From assembly GCA_023678885.1 (NCBI GenBank), contig CM042985.1, positions 21,678,465 through 21,742,464 on the forward strand: 64,000 bases of DNA, in the 5' to 3' direction. This stretch comes from Pogostemon cablin. Lineage: Eukaryota > Streptophyta > Magnoliopsida > Lamiales > Lamiaceae. Every line of letters starts with the position of its first letter. Position 1 is the first letter of the stretch. Below the pieces are notes generated by a model. That model did not search any database, was not told the origin of the DNA, and saw nothing but the letters and a program-made list of their open reading frames with translations. Positions 10,752 through 20,528 of this stretch are shown here, piece after piece. Position numbers and translations under genes: made by a program.

Positions 10752-11888
10752 TCACTTGTTATTGTCATTTCCTGATATATCTTCATCATATGTTCTTGGC
10801 TCATAGTTTTCTATATCAGATGCAACATACAGTGCATATGATACTATATCAGCTTCTATGTATCTTACTGGAGCTTTAATCTGTCTCCTTAACCTATCCC
10901 TTACAAGTTGATATGAACTTAGATCATACCTTGAGCTGGATGAGCTAGGAGAGCTATTTTCCTTATTCTGATCAGCATAGTTATTTTCTTCATTACACTG
11001 CTGAACTTCCTTCCTTCCTTGCTCCACTTGAGGCTCATCAAAGTCTGTAGTAATTGATACTACAGAATTTCTTTCAACCAAGGGCATATTTCTTTCGCTG
11101 AGTGTGACATCTCTGCTAACAATAAACTTGTTAGCTTCATAACACCACAATCTATATCCTTTTACTTCTTTGGGATATCCAACCATCACACATCTTACTG
11201 CTCTAGGTTCCAACTTATCTTGCTTCACATGAGAGTAAGTCTGACATCCTATTACTCTCAGATGAGTGTAACTAGGTGCCTTTCCAGACCACACTTCTTC
11301 AGGTGGTTTAAATTTCAAAGCTGCTGATGGACATAGGTTGATCAGATAAGCTGCTGTAGTCACAAGTTCACCCCAAAACCCTTAGGTAAATCCTCCACTA
11401 CTCAGCATACATCTTACTCTTTCTAACAATGTGTGATTCATTCTTTCTGCAACACCATTTTGTTGTGGAGTCCCAGGTGTAGTCTTGTGCCTCTTAATTC
11501 CCTTTTCTCTACAAAAAGCATTGAACTCTTCTGAAACAAACTCAAGCCCATTATGTGATCTCAAACATTTCAACTTCTTTCTTGTCTGATTCTCCACCTC
11601 AACAAGCCATTCCTTAAATGCAGTGAATGCTTGATCATTTGTTTTAAGGATCTTAACCCATAGCTTTCTATAGTAGTCATCTATGAAGGATATAAAATAT
11701 CTTCCACCTCCAATAGTTGGATTTCTTGATGGTCCCCATAGATCTGTATGAACATACTGAAGCTTCTCTGATGAAGTATGTTCTCCTGAACCAAATTTCA
11801 ACCTCTTTGCCTTGCTTAGAATGCAATCTTCACATTAATCCATCTTACAGGTTGAACTTATATCTAGTAGCTTCTGTCTTGCTAGCTC
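10752..11888 (-). pseudogene. Copia integrase (zinc-finger end, DDE core, C-terminal part)
   Basis: A Cys pair 'CEDC' about 11,832 is followed by 'HTDLWGP' (first catalytic Asp, about 11,745), 'LRSHNGLEFVS' (about 11,568) and 'TPQQNGVAERMNHTLLE' (third acidic residue, about 11,440). The second Asp of the DDE triad is replaced by His. Downstream 'AAYLINLCPS', 'VIGCQTYSHVK' and 'CVMVGYPKEVKGYRLW' are the usual copia integrase C-terminal motifs. In-frame stops are at 11,889, about 11,837, 11,382 and 10,752. The enzyme is doubly dead: truncated and lacking a catalytic residue. Confidence 0.92.
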
Positions 11889-13229
11889 TTATAACCCTCT
11901 TTCACTTACATGAGGTAGTCTTCCATGCCACAACTGAACATCTTCTTGATCTTGAGAAGTGTTCAACTGTCCAGAGACAACTGCTTCTTCAAGAAAATAG
12001 AGATCAGAGCTCTTAACTCCTTTCATTACAACTGACTTATCCTTTATGATGGTGAGTACACCTTTCTTCACATAGTACTCACATCCCAAGGAGTCTAACA
12101 TTCCTAATGATATCAGATTCCTTCTCAATCCTGGTATATACCTCACATTTGTGAGCAACTTAATGGATCCATCAAACATTCTGAATTTGACAGAACCAAT
12201 ACCCTCAATCTTGATGGCTTGATCATTGCCTAACAAGACTGATCCCTTATGGTATGGTTTTAGATCAGTAAACCAATCCTTGGCTGATGTCATATGAAAG
12301 GTGCAACCTGAGTCTAACACCCACTGGTCTGACACTTGACCAGAAACAATAACCAAAGCTTCAATATAATCTTGATCCTTGTTACCTCTATTTTCAGTCA
12401 CCTGATTGGAATGGATTCTTTGATTTCCTCCCTTTTCAGTAATCTTCCTAGCCACCATTGCTTTCCACTTATGACATTGCTTCTTGAAATGACCAGGCTT
12501 GTTGCAGTGGAAGCAGTTATTGTTTTCTTCATCTGCTGATGTACCATGATTACTTCTTTCATATTTCTTCTTATCAGTACCAGATTTCTTGTCATTCTTG
12601 TTCCACTTATTTTTTTTGTTGGCAACAAGACCTTCTACTGCAACTGTATTATCTGATGTCTTATGGAGCACCTTTGCTTTGATTGCTAGAATCACTTGCT
12701 CCAGGGAGATTGATTCAACATTTCCATACAACAATGTGTCTCTCAACCCTTCAAAAGACTTAAGAAGAGCTGACATCAATATGACAGCCTTATCTTCACT
12801 TGACAGTGCTACATCAATGTTCTCTAAGTCATCTATGATCTTATTGAAATCATCTAGTTGACTTAGAATGGATTTATCTTCTGATACTTTGAAGGAGTAG
12901 AGTTTCTGCTTGGTGTACAGCCGGTTTGCCAATGTCTTCACCATGTAAAGATCAGCAAGCTTCTTCCACATATCCCTTGCAGATGCTTCCTTTGAGACTT
13001 CCCTTAGAGCTTTATCACCTAAGCACAGAATGATGGCACTTCTTGCCTTGGATTGTTGATCTTGATCTGCAGCTAATGCACCAGCATCCACAACAGCTGC
13101 TTGATCTGGAAGTGATTTAACTGCATCAGCAAGGCCTTGTTGGATCAGTACAGCCGCCATCTTCATCCTCCACAAACTGAAATCAAATTTCTCTGTAAAC
13201 TTCTCCACATCAAACTTGGTTGTAACCAT
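11889..13229 (-). CDS. Copia gag plus protease
   Basis: I chose the start at 13,229 (MVTTKFDVEKF), the usual Tork-type gag beginning. The open frame extends further upstream to 13,346, but that part lies in the LTR and primer-site region. The product is 446 residues: gag with the UBN2-type domain (about 1-200), a CCHC zinc knuckle 'CFHCNKPGHFKKQC' (about 238-251), protease motif 'VLDSGCTFHMT' (about 302-312), and the start of the gag-pre-integrase domain 'LWHGRLPHV' near the end. It stops at TAA 11,889, after which the integrase continues in the same frame. This is the best-preserved part of the element. Confidence 0.92.
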   Translation of the reverse strand: MVTTKFDVEKFTEKFDFSLWRMKMAAVLIQQGLADAVKSLPDQAAVVDAGALAADQDQQSKARSAIILCLGDKALREVSKEASARDMWKKLADLYMVKTLANRLYTKQKLYSFKVSEDKSILSQLDDFNKIIDDLENIDVALSSEDKAVILMSALLKSFEGLRDTLLYGNVESISLEQVILAIKAKVLHKTSDNTVAVEGLVANKKNKWNKNDKKSGTDKKKYERSNHGTSADEENNNCFHCNKPGHFKKQCHKWKAMVARKITEKGGNQRIHSNQVTENRGNKDQDYIEALVIVSGQVSDQWVLDSGCTFHMTSAKDWFTDLKPYHKGSVLLGNDQAIKIEGIGSVKFRMFDGSIKLLTNVRYIPGLRRNLISLGMLDSLGCEYYVKKGVLTIIKDKSVVMKGVKSSDLYFLEEAVVSGQLNTSQDQEDVQLWHGRLPHVSERGL

Positions 13230-13273
13230 GATTATTCCCTTCTGATCTGGTATTGTGGCAGCTTCTTCTTCTT

Positions 13274-13299
13274 CTTCCCACAGACGGCGCCACTTCTTA
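13274..13299 (-). other. Primer-binding site region of the copia element
   Basis: On the - strand, just after the 5' LTR end (TTTTCA), the sequence reads TAAGAAG then TGGCGCCGTCTGTGGGAA. TGGCGCC would pair with a tRNA ending GGCGCCA. It is not the TGGTATCAGAGC complement of initiator tRNA-Met that most copia elements use. Confidence 0.6.
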
Positions 13300-13938
13300 T
13301 GAAAACTTAAGCAAATACTTGATGAAGAACACTCAAGAACTTGCACTCACTTAAATGTTTGATCCCTCATGTTTCACACACGAATTGATTGACAAACGAA
13401 GAATGAAATGAAAGAGATCAACACAAAGATGTATAGTGATTCGACATAAGCCTACATCCACTTTCCTAAGAGATGAATTCACTAAACAATGAAGATGATG
13501 GTTACAAGATTACAAGCACACCTGAAAACCCTAATTCTTAAGCTTGTTTCTAACTAATATGTGAAGAAGATGTGTTGGAGATGATCAATCTCAGCTGACA
13601 GTTCTTCAACTTATATATATGGAAGTGTGTTCAACGTCTAGATTCCCTTCCAACCAATCAAATGCATGCACATTAATCAGTTGCAACCAACTGATGGATC
13701 AGTTGTAACTACCTGATCTTTGCAGCCTCAACCAACCAAGGCTTCTTTGCTGCTATGTCTCCACTGATCATCTAGCTCCAAGACTTAATCTAACGGTCTA
13801 CACATGCAATCCTTCAATCACTTAATCAACCAATGAACGACCTCCATGTGGCACATTCATAACTCCCATTCAACACACACACATGCTTATGCAGCATGCA
13901 TGCAGCACACATACACATGCATGGTCTATACTCTCACA
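13300..13938 (-). repeat. 5' LTR of the copia element
   Basis: 639 bp and near-identical to 8509-9150. It is the 5' LTR because the element reads on the - strand. The flanking 10-bp CCTTGTCTCA starts at 13,939. Confidence 0.92.
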
Positions 13939-15174
13939 CCTTGTCTCACCAACAGCGTCGCCCTCGGCCACTGGCAACAGGGACATCCTCATGGTCGACC
14001 ACATGCGAGAGATGAAGAACAACCCTATTTTTTGCAACATAGGTCACTTTGACAATGGGAGCGACCCGATCTGCACCCTTCAAACCCTCAGCTGCAGGTC
14101 TTCTTGCCGAAAGTCATGATCCCAAACAACCATTCAGCCGCCACTGGATCCGCCGCGACCTGCTGGAATTGTGCTGCTGCCAACCACCGATGCTCCGCCG
14201 ATCGCTTCTATTGCCATCGATCTGCACTAAACCAGCCGCCACCATGCTGGTTATTGCCCACAGCCGCTGCGCTGTCGCACGATCTACTGGTTGCTACTTC
14301 CACGACAGTCGTTCTCACAATGGCTGCACCCACGGCCTTTGGCCGATCCATCATTTTGCTCACTGTTGATGGCCGTCCATCAGAGAGCACACCATTGCCA
14401 CCTTTGCTGCCCGGACCGATCCCCACTGTTGCCCACCGAGATCAACCTCGACTCAGACCAAGTATTGCTCGTCGTTGATCACCAATGGAGATTGCCGCAT
14501 GGTCACGATTCACATGCGGCCAGAAGTCCACACCACTGCAGCTGTCCCCATACCAGAATCTTCTCATCACGTCGATCACTCGGACCTTACAAGTCGCCGC
14601 TGCACTCATTTACAGATGGGTCATTGCCACCTTCCACTCATGCAATCGGGCCATTGTTCATCAAAGCGCTTCGGATAGCTGAATTATCTTCTCCCCGGAA
14701 TAAATTGAGAGCATTTCCATTATTATATTGTTCTGTTGTCTTGTGATTAAGAGAAAGCATATATTCTACTCACCCTGAAGAAATTAACTACCATGTACTA
14801 TAGGGAGGGAGAAGATAAAAAAAGGGACAAGGGAAACGAAGGCTTACACTGGCAGCAGGTTATGAGTTTGTCGAGTTATGTGATCTGTAACAACGATCTT
14901 CCGAGGAAATATGCAGGGGGACAGGGAGAATGCATGAACACATTAGATGCAGAAAGAAAGGAGAGAAAAAAGAAACGAGAATTTCATCTCTTACTGTTTG
15001 TGAATGAAGAAATCAAATGGACAAAGACTCTTATTATATAGTGAGAGGAGGCTGCAGCATATTAAGGAAATTATTTGTGTGATGGAATCTCTTAAAATTT
15101 TAAAGATTTCTTTTACTGTAAATAAAATTAATTGATTCAATTTACAAAATCGTTTGGGAAGATAGATAGACTGC

Positions 15175-15358
15175 AGATTGATTGAAATAAGATTTGCAAA
15201 ATCATCTAATGAACAAAAAACTAATCTACTCCATATTTAGTTTTCTTATGATCTCAAATTTAAGCCAGATTGATTGAAATAAGATTTGCAAAATCATCTA
15301 ATGAACAAGAAACTAATCGACTCCATATTTAGTTTTCTTGTGATCTCAAATTTGAGCT
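15175..15358 (+). repeat. 92-bp tandem duplication
   Basis: AGATTGATTGAAATAAGATT starts at 15,175 and again at 15,267. The two 92-bp units differ at only a few bases (AAAAAACTAATCTACTCC versus AAGAAACTAATCGACTCC). Confidence 0.85.
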
Positions 15359-15548
15359 AGAAGAAAATAGATTGGGGTACTTAAAAATAGAGAGTAGGGC
15401 CAAGAAAATTAAATTGGTCCAAGGAAAATTTTACTCTATCTTGTTCATTGGGTAAAGTAAATTAAAAAGGTCCAAATTACAAATGTAAAAGAAAGTAGGG
15501 GAACTTTTGCGATTCCTTCATATTAAGACATGGCGTCCGTGAACAAAT

Positions 15549-15562
15549 CGCAAGGGGACATT
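15549..15562 (+). other. Polypurine tract of the + strand LARD element
   Basis: GCAAGGGGACATTTG immediately precedes the LTR start TGTAAGCAAT. The complete LARD has GCGAGGGGGCATTTG before TGTAAGCAC on its coding strand. Confidence 0.7.
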
Positions 15563-15920
15563 TGTAAGCAATTAAAATTTACGGTCCAATTAAATGGCGA
15601 CACATGGATTTTATTGATTAAATATTAATTTATTTTGAAAATTAAATAAATTAATTTCTAAAGTAAATTAATTAATAATTTGAGCCCAATACATTAAATA
15701 GGCTTAAATTAAATGAGGTCTGACCCAAGTCAACTAAGCCCAAGTCAAATGAGGCCTGACCCAAGTCAACTAAGCTCAAGTCAAATGAAGCCTGACCCAA
15801 GTCAAACACGCCCAGACAAATTAACTCAGGCCCAAATCAAATAGGCCCAATTATGGTTCAATCAAGCTGGAGCCCAATTCCACTAAGTGAGGCCCAATGG
15901 CCTGGACCTCTCTTCTTACC

Positions 15921-15928
15921 TATAAAAA
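15921..15928 (+). promoter_or_regulatory. TATA box in the LARD LTR
   Basis: CCTATAAAAAGCGG at about 15,919. The complete LARD LTRs have CTATATAAGGAG at the matching place on their coding strand (plus strand about 34,976-34,983). Confidence 0.6.
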
Positions 15929-15959
15929 GCGGTCTCCACCATTCATTTGGTAGAGACAG

Positions 15960-16640
15960 ACAGATTCAAGCACTCGAAGAAGACGCTCTTTAAGAGATCG
16001 AGAACACGAGTAAAGCTCCCTCAAGATCTTCAAGCGAAGAATGAACGAAGAACTTCAAGCGATCTTCAAGTCTTTGAAGCTTCAAGCTCAAGAACGTTCG
16101 AGGATCTTCAACTCTTTAAGCGATCTTCAAAGCATCTTCAAAGTTTCAAGCTCAAGGCCTTCGAGGATCTTCAAGTCTTCAAGCTCAAGTCTTCAAGTGA
16201 TCTTCGAAGATCTTCAAGCCTTCAAGAGGCCTTCGAGGATCTTCAAGTCTTCAAGCTCAAGTCTTCAAGTGATCTTCAAAGATCTTCAAGCCTTCAAGCG
16301 GCCTTCGAGTCTTCAAAGCTTCAAGCCTCCAAAGCTTCAAGCGACCTTCGGATCTTCAAGTCTTCAAGTGATCTTCGAAGATCTTCAAGCCTTCAAACGG
16401 CCTTCGAGTCTTCAAAGCTTCAAGCCTCCAAAGCTTCAAGCGGCCTTCGAGCCTCTAAAGCTTCAAGCTCAAGATCTTCAACAAAGCTTCAAGTCTTCAA
16501 GCCTCTAAAGTTTCAAGCTTAAGATCTTCAACGAATCTCCAAGTCTTCAGGCCTCCAATGCTTTAAGCTCAAGATCTTCAAGGCATCAAGCAAGCTTCAA
16601 GTCAAGAACAACTACCAATCCGGGATCAAGGCTGCAAGTC
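15960..16640 (+). repeat. CTTCAAG-based minisatellite inside the LTR
   Basis: A dense array of CTTCAAG/CTTCAAAG, with higher-order units of about 70 bp built from GATCTTCAAG, TCTTCAAGCTCAAG and CCTTCAAGCGGCCTTCGAG (compare about 16,175-16,245, 16,245-16,315 and 16,355-16,450). Because the basic unit is 7-8 bp, two or three frames stay open for 150-190 codons. I do not treat these as genes. Confidence 0.85.
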
Positions 16641-17245
16641 CCCCAGATCAAGTGTTCTTCGTGGAAAGCTCTCCAGTCAACGTTCAATCCAAACAAAGGT
16701 TCAACGCCTCTGGATCAACATTCAAGACTGCACACTCGAGCTCGGACAAGCTTCGTTTGAAGATCCAGCTCAACACACACGCTGTTAACATAGTCAGCAT
16801 ACACTTTGTCAAAGAAGTCAAAGTCAAGAAGCACAAGTCAAGTCAAAGTCAAGTCAAGGCCACGTTGGTTCGAGAGAAGAACTAGAGGATTGATTGAGAA
16901 TGTAACCCGCTTACATATTCTCCAAATTTAATCCATCTGAAATTATCTTTGTACGCAATTTGTATTTATTTTATTATAAATACAAAATTTGTTGTTACAG
17001 CTTGGGTCCAATTTACTAAAAAAGGAAATGCACAGACGGACGGAAATGGTAAAATGCACCCCTCGTTGTGGGACGGGGGGAAGAGTATTTGATATTTGAT
17101 TCTATATGATGAGAAAATATTGATTTGCCTAATCAAAAATTATTTGGATTGATGGTGCTCTTAGAAAATCTTCTTTTGATCTTGGAACTAAATTAATTTT
17201 ATTCTCTTCGTCTCTCTTTCATAAGGTTAATTTATCTCCTTGCAG

Positions 17246-18190
17246 AAATCTCCAGTTTCGGTTGATGTGGAAATGGATATTGATTCCATTGAACATAATT
17301 TTGAATCGGGGGAGGAGGTTGAAATCGGTACTAATGAAGAGGGGTTTAGAAGGTGCTCAGCTTGCTGCAATTGTAATTAAGAAAACAAACACTGGAAAAT
17401 ATCTTATTGAATACAAAAACCTCATGAATGATTATGAAACAGACTTTTTGAGAGATGATTACATCATTACAAAATACTATGAATCTTTTTGTCACATTTC
17501 TTTACTCACTTCGAGATCTTGAATTTAGAATGAAACTTCTGAGATTAAAGCATCATCAACCCAAAAAAATTATTTCCAAGTATAAGGTTATCAAAAATCA
17601 GTGGGAATATAAAAAGAATGCAAAGCAAAAATGTCAAAATACAAACCAATTAATTCTTAGAATTTATAAATGACAAACAAAGACTGATGCACTAGATCCA
17701 TATCTTAAACTCTTTTCGAGCGTGATAAAAAATAAATAAATGTTAATAAAGTAGAAACAATTCCTACAATTGTGAAGCTCTATCAAGAAATAAAAAATAT
17801 ATCATAATATTGCAAAACTGGAGTATGCCAAGACTTTTTAGTCAACTAAATACAGATGCTTTGCCGCACATTTTCAAGTCAAATTTTGATCAGTCGGTTT
17901 GCTTAAAGATTAGTAAAGATAGAATGCCACCATATCAAGAAGTCTGACATGAAATGATGATAAGGGAAACCATGGTGATCTCCAACCCCTGGTGTTGATG
18001 ATATTATCTTGTGATATGAAAAGGGTGTGTAATCCTGCATCATGGATAAGTATACTTTAATGAAAGATACAACTGTGCTGGAAAGAAAGAACTAGAACAG
18101 GTAGAATTTGAGTTAAGTTTGGAGGTACAAAATTCTTTTGGAATCGTGAAACTCTTTGCCCAAAAGTTGAGAATCACACTATTCTCTGTG
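17246..18190 (+). pseudogene. Agenet-domain (DUF724-like) gene fragment
   Basis: After a good acceptor (CTCCTTGCAG at 17,236-17,245) the frame encodes 'FESGEEVEIGTNEEGF'. After a +1 shift within AGAAGGTGC (about 17,351) it continues 'GAQLAAIVIKK', 'GKYLIEYKNLM' and 'FLRDD'. This is the first plant Agenet domain in order (family function: reading chromatin or RNA-associated proteins). Around 18,050-18,180 a degraded 'EQVEFELSL' stretch resembles the end of a second Agenet repeat, with several stops. Frameshift, stops and the missing remainder make it a pseudogene. The second repeat is the less certain part. Confidence 0.65.
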
Positions 18191-18325
18191 CTGTTGCACA
18201 TGGCATGCATGAAGAGTTTTTCAGAGCTAAAAATGACAAAGTAAAAATAATTCTATGATCTCTTGAAGTATTTTTTTTCTCCCTGCATCTACGATAACAA
18301 AAAATTAATTTGTTTCCAATATGTA

Positions 18326-18608
18326 CTCCGTCCGTCCCACATTAAGTTGCACAGTTACTGTAAATATGGAGTTTAAGAAAAAATATTTATTGACCAACTT
18401 TATTGACTTTTCGAGGGTAATTTAATATTTTTAAATAATAAATAAATTATAAAGAATGTTACATCCGTTAGATGGGAGTTGTAAATTTGTAATTACAATT
18501 TACATTTAAGGTTAGGGATTGATATGATGTTTCCTGTTTTGGACGGTGAAGTTTAACGTGTGATGAACGAAAACGAAAAGTGTGAATTTTAATATGGGAC
18601 AGAGGGAG
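18326..18608. mobile_element. Stowaway-type MITE
   Basis: 283 bp with terminal inverted repeats CTCCGTCCGTCCCAC (left) and TGGGACAGAGGGAG (right), flanked by TA at 18,324-18,325 and 18,609-18,610. TA duplication and the CTCCCTCCGTCCCA end are typical of Stowaway (Tc1/mariner-derived) elements. It is non-coding. Confidence 0.88.
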
Positions 18609-18777
18609 TATTATTTTAACATCACAATAAACACCACTGGTTGAAATTTTTTGACAAAAGAAAATATAATTTTGCATTTAATCAACACAACAGATTACAC
18701 TTTTGAAGGAAGGATTTAACGGTAGATATCATGGAGAAAAATAAATACTAATAAATTAGTAGAAAAGATTTATTACT

Positions 18778-19018
18778 GTTCTCTTCCCTTCTTTACCATA
18801 GTTGTGGCATATGCTGCATCCATACTCCTTATCGAATCTTTCAGCACCAACCTACATAAGAAGAATGACAGATATATAAATCTAGAAGCATGAAAAATAG
18901 GATATAGGAATAGCTGATTTTTCTTTTAACTACAATATCTCATCCTTCTAAACTTAATGCGGAACACAAGAATGAATTAGTTATAGTATCTATGTGAATT
19001 GTGTATCAGATATGTTCT
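18778..19018 (+). repeat. 241-bp direct repeat, copy 1
   Basis: It matches 21,655-21,895 at about 95%: 'gttctcttcccttctttacc' ... 'gtgtatcagatatgttct'. The two copies bracket the truncated Athila-like element. A third short echo, TGATTTTTCTTTTAACTACA, occurs at about 19,037. Confidence 0.88.
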
Positions 19019-20036
19019 TCTAAACTTTTGGGCAATGATTTTTCTTTTAACTACAATATCTCTTGGTAAGCTAGAACTTGCTAGTCGACTACGGGAATGA
19101 GCCCGATTGGTGGAGGTTAGTGAGATGATCTTAGGTCATCCTTGTACTTTAAAGTCATTGCCATATATTTCCTTACCTTATACATCATCCCTAGTTAGTC
19201 ACTTCGAGCCTTTAAGCATATTTTTTGTGAACTAAGCACATTACAAACCATGATTACCCACTTAAACCTTATATATACCTTTTGTGTGGGTGATTGAGGA
19301 GATGGTGGTCTACACGATTTGATGTGAGATTTGTGCAATAAAAAGAGAAAAATGGTAAACAAGCAAGAAAAGGATGAAAAAAGGTCAAGCAAATATACAT
19401 GCTACTTCAAAGCAAGAAAAAAGAGCAAAATCAACAAAAACATGCTCATGCAAGTAAAAATTTAAAAGGAAGAAAGCATGAAATCAAAAGAAGATCAAGA
19501 AATCCAAGGAATGATAATGATAAGTGCTTATGTTTAGACTAGAAAAGAAAGGAAGATAGAAACGTGAAGAAGTTGAAGAAGCTGATAATCTCTTCGATTA
19601 CTTACACTCTATGAGTCACTCTTATCCAAATTCTCCATACCTTTACCAAAAAGCATACCATTATATCCAAACGTAAAGTCCTATTTGATCACTAATTAAA
19701 GCTATGGTAATTTGTGAATGTAGTCCACGAGTAAGCCTATGGTGCATAGGGCCAATGGATTGATGAGTGTTTATTTACCTTATTTTGATAGAGTGAATGC
19801 ATTTGATATCCGATGTGAGGCTTGGATTGGAAGGGACTATATTACTCTTTAATCTCTTTGAATTGAACTTGTTAATTTTTCATGTTATGAGTTTAATGTT
19901 GTAGGGTGACTTGATATGATTTGTAGTCCTTATTACTTATGATATGTTATTACTTATGTTCGTTAGGTCTTTTTCTAGGGTGAAAATTTCTCCTCTTGTT
20001 TTATCATTTTCGTTGCTCGGGGACGAGTAACACTTT

Positions 20037-20049
20037 AAGTTTGGGGGGT
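20037..20049 (+). other. Polypurine tract of the Athila-like element
   Basis: AAGTTTGGGGGGT is directly followed by the LTR start TGATTGTCGC. Confidence 0.8.
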
Positions 20050-20261
20050 TGATTGTCGCTATTTTTACCTAAATTTTAGTATCTTTTTATGTGTGTTTTC
20101 ATATTATTTTATCCGTATTTGTATACTATTTGATTGTGTTTTGTATTTTTATGGAAATGTGTGAAAATGAGCTTAAACGTATGAAAAATAGGTGAAAATG
20201 GAGCAAAAATGGAGACGGGAGCTGAAACGGTGAAAAAAATAAAAAAATTAGCAAAATGACA

Positions 20262-20480
20262 TAAAAACACGGCCGTGTTTTATGTCATGACCGTGTTTTA
20301 TTGCAGAGTGAAGAAATGTGTAGAGAGTTAAAAAATTGCAAGAAAACACGGGCAGATGCAGGAAAACTCGCCCGTGTTTTCTTGCACTTAGGTGAAAAAT
20401 CGCGTTTCGGGCTGAAAAAAGTACTGATGCAGGAAAATACGGGAAAATACATAAAAATACGACTGTGTTTTTATGTAATT
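20262..20480 (+). repeat. Inverted AAAACACGG / CCGTGTTTT motif array in U3
   Basis: AAAACACGGCCGTGTTTTAT, ACCGTGTTTTATTGCAG, GCAAGAAAACACGGGC, CGCCCGTGTTTTCTTGC, AAAATACGGG and ACTGTGTTTTTATG occur in about 220 bp. Several pairs are exact inverted repeats able to form hairpins. The array ends about 40 bp upstream of the TATA box. Confidence 0.75.
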
Positions 20481-20521
20481 CTGCAGAAATTCAAGTGCAA
20501 TTTTCAGATTTTCCAAGGAGG

Positions 20522-20528
20522 TATAAAT
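20522..20528 (+). promoter_or_regulatory. TATA box of the Athila-like LTR
   Basis: AGGTATAAATACCCCC at 20,519-20,534, placed after the inverted-motif array. Confidence 0.6.

Larger units (their letters stand above)
8509..13938 (-). mobile_element. Ty1-copia (Tork/TNT1-like) retrotransposon, complete but decayed
   Basis: Two LTRs (8509-9150 and 13,300-13,938, near-identical, TGTGAGAG...TTTTCA on the - strand) enclose gag, protease, integrase, RT and RNase H in copia order on the - strand. The flanks carry an identical 10-bp direct repeat, CCTTGTCTCA, at 8499-8508 and 13,939-13,948. The polyprotein stays in one frame from gag to RNase H but has about nine stops. It sits in a GC-rich part of an older element. 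Confidence 0.95.
13939..15562 (+). other. GC-rich right half, then AT-rich internal sequence of the LARD element
   Basis: 13,939-14,700 continues the GC-rich stretch interrupted at 8508 (same composition, joined through CCTTGTCTCA). Overlapping open frames here look like composition artefacts; none has a recognisable domain. 14,700-15,540 is AT-rich and I see no gene in it. At its end, 15,530-15,562 (GGCGTCCGTGAACAAATCGC then AAGGGGACATTTG) matches the polypurine-tract region of the complete LARD (about 35,292-35,330, opposite strand). Confidence 0.45.
15563..16999 (+). repeat. 3' LTR of the + strand LARD element, with expanded minisatellite
   Basis: It starts TGTAAGCAAT after the polypurine tract and ends TTTGTTGTTACA at 16,999. 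It aligns with the LARD LTRs at 34,434-35,291 and 37,641-38,499 (reverse complement): shared start TGTAAGCA, 'CCCCCAGATC' with 'AGTGTTCTTCG', 'ATTCTCCAAATTTAATCCAT'-like text and the same end. It is 1437 bp against about 858 in the relatives; the surplus is largely the CTTCAAG array. The many frames open through that array are composition artefacts. Confidence 0.85.

Noticed and set aside
13230..13346. Upstream extension of the copia gag to the ATG at 13,346
   Set aside because: That ATG is inside the LTR and the extension crosses the primer-binding site; the family starts at MVTTKFD (13,229).
14049..14746. Overlapping frames in the right half of the GC-rich stretch
   Set aside because: Same composition effect; none joins in frame to the left half or shows a recognisable motif.
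15947..16522. Open frames of 150-190 codons over the CTTCAAG array
   Set aside because: Two frames are open at once because the unit is 7-8 bp without stops; the products are low-complexity Ser/Leu/Lys strings with no domain, and the array lies inside an LTR.
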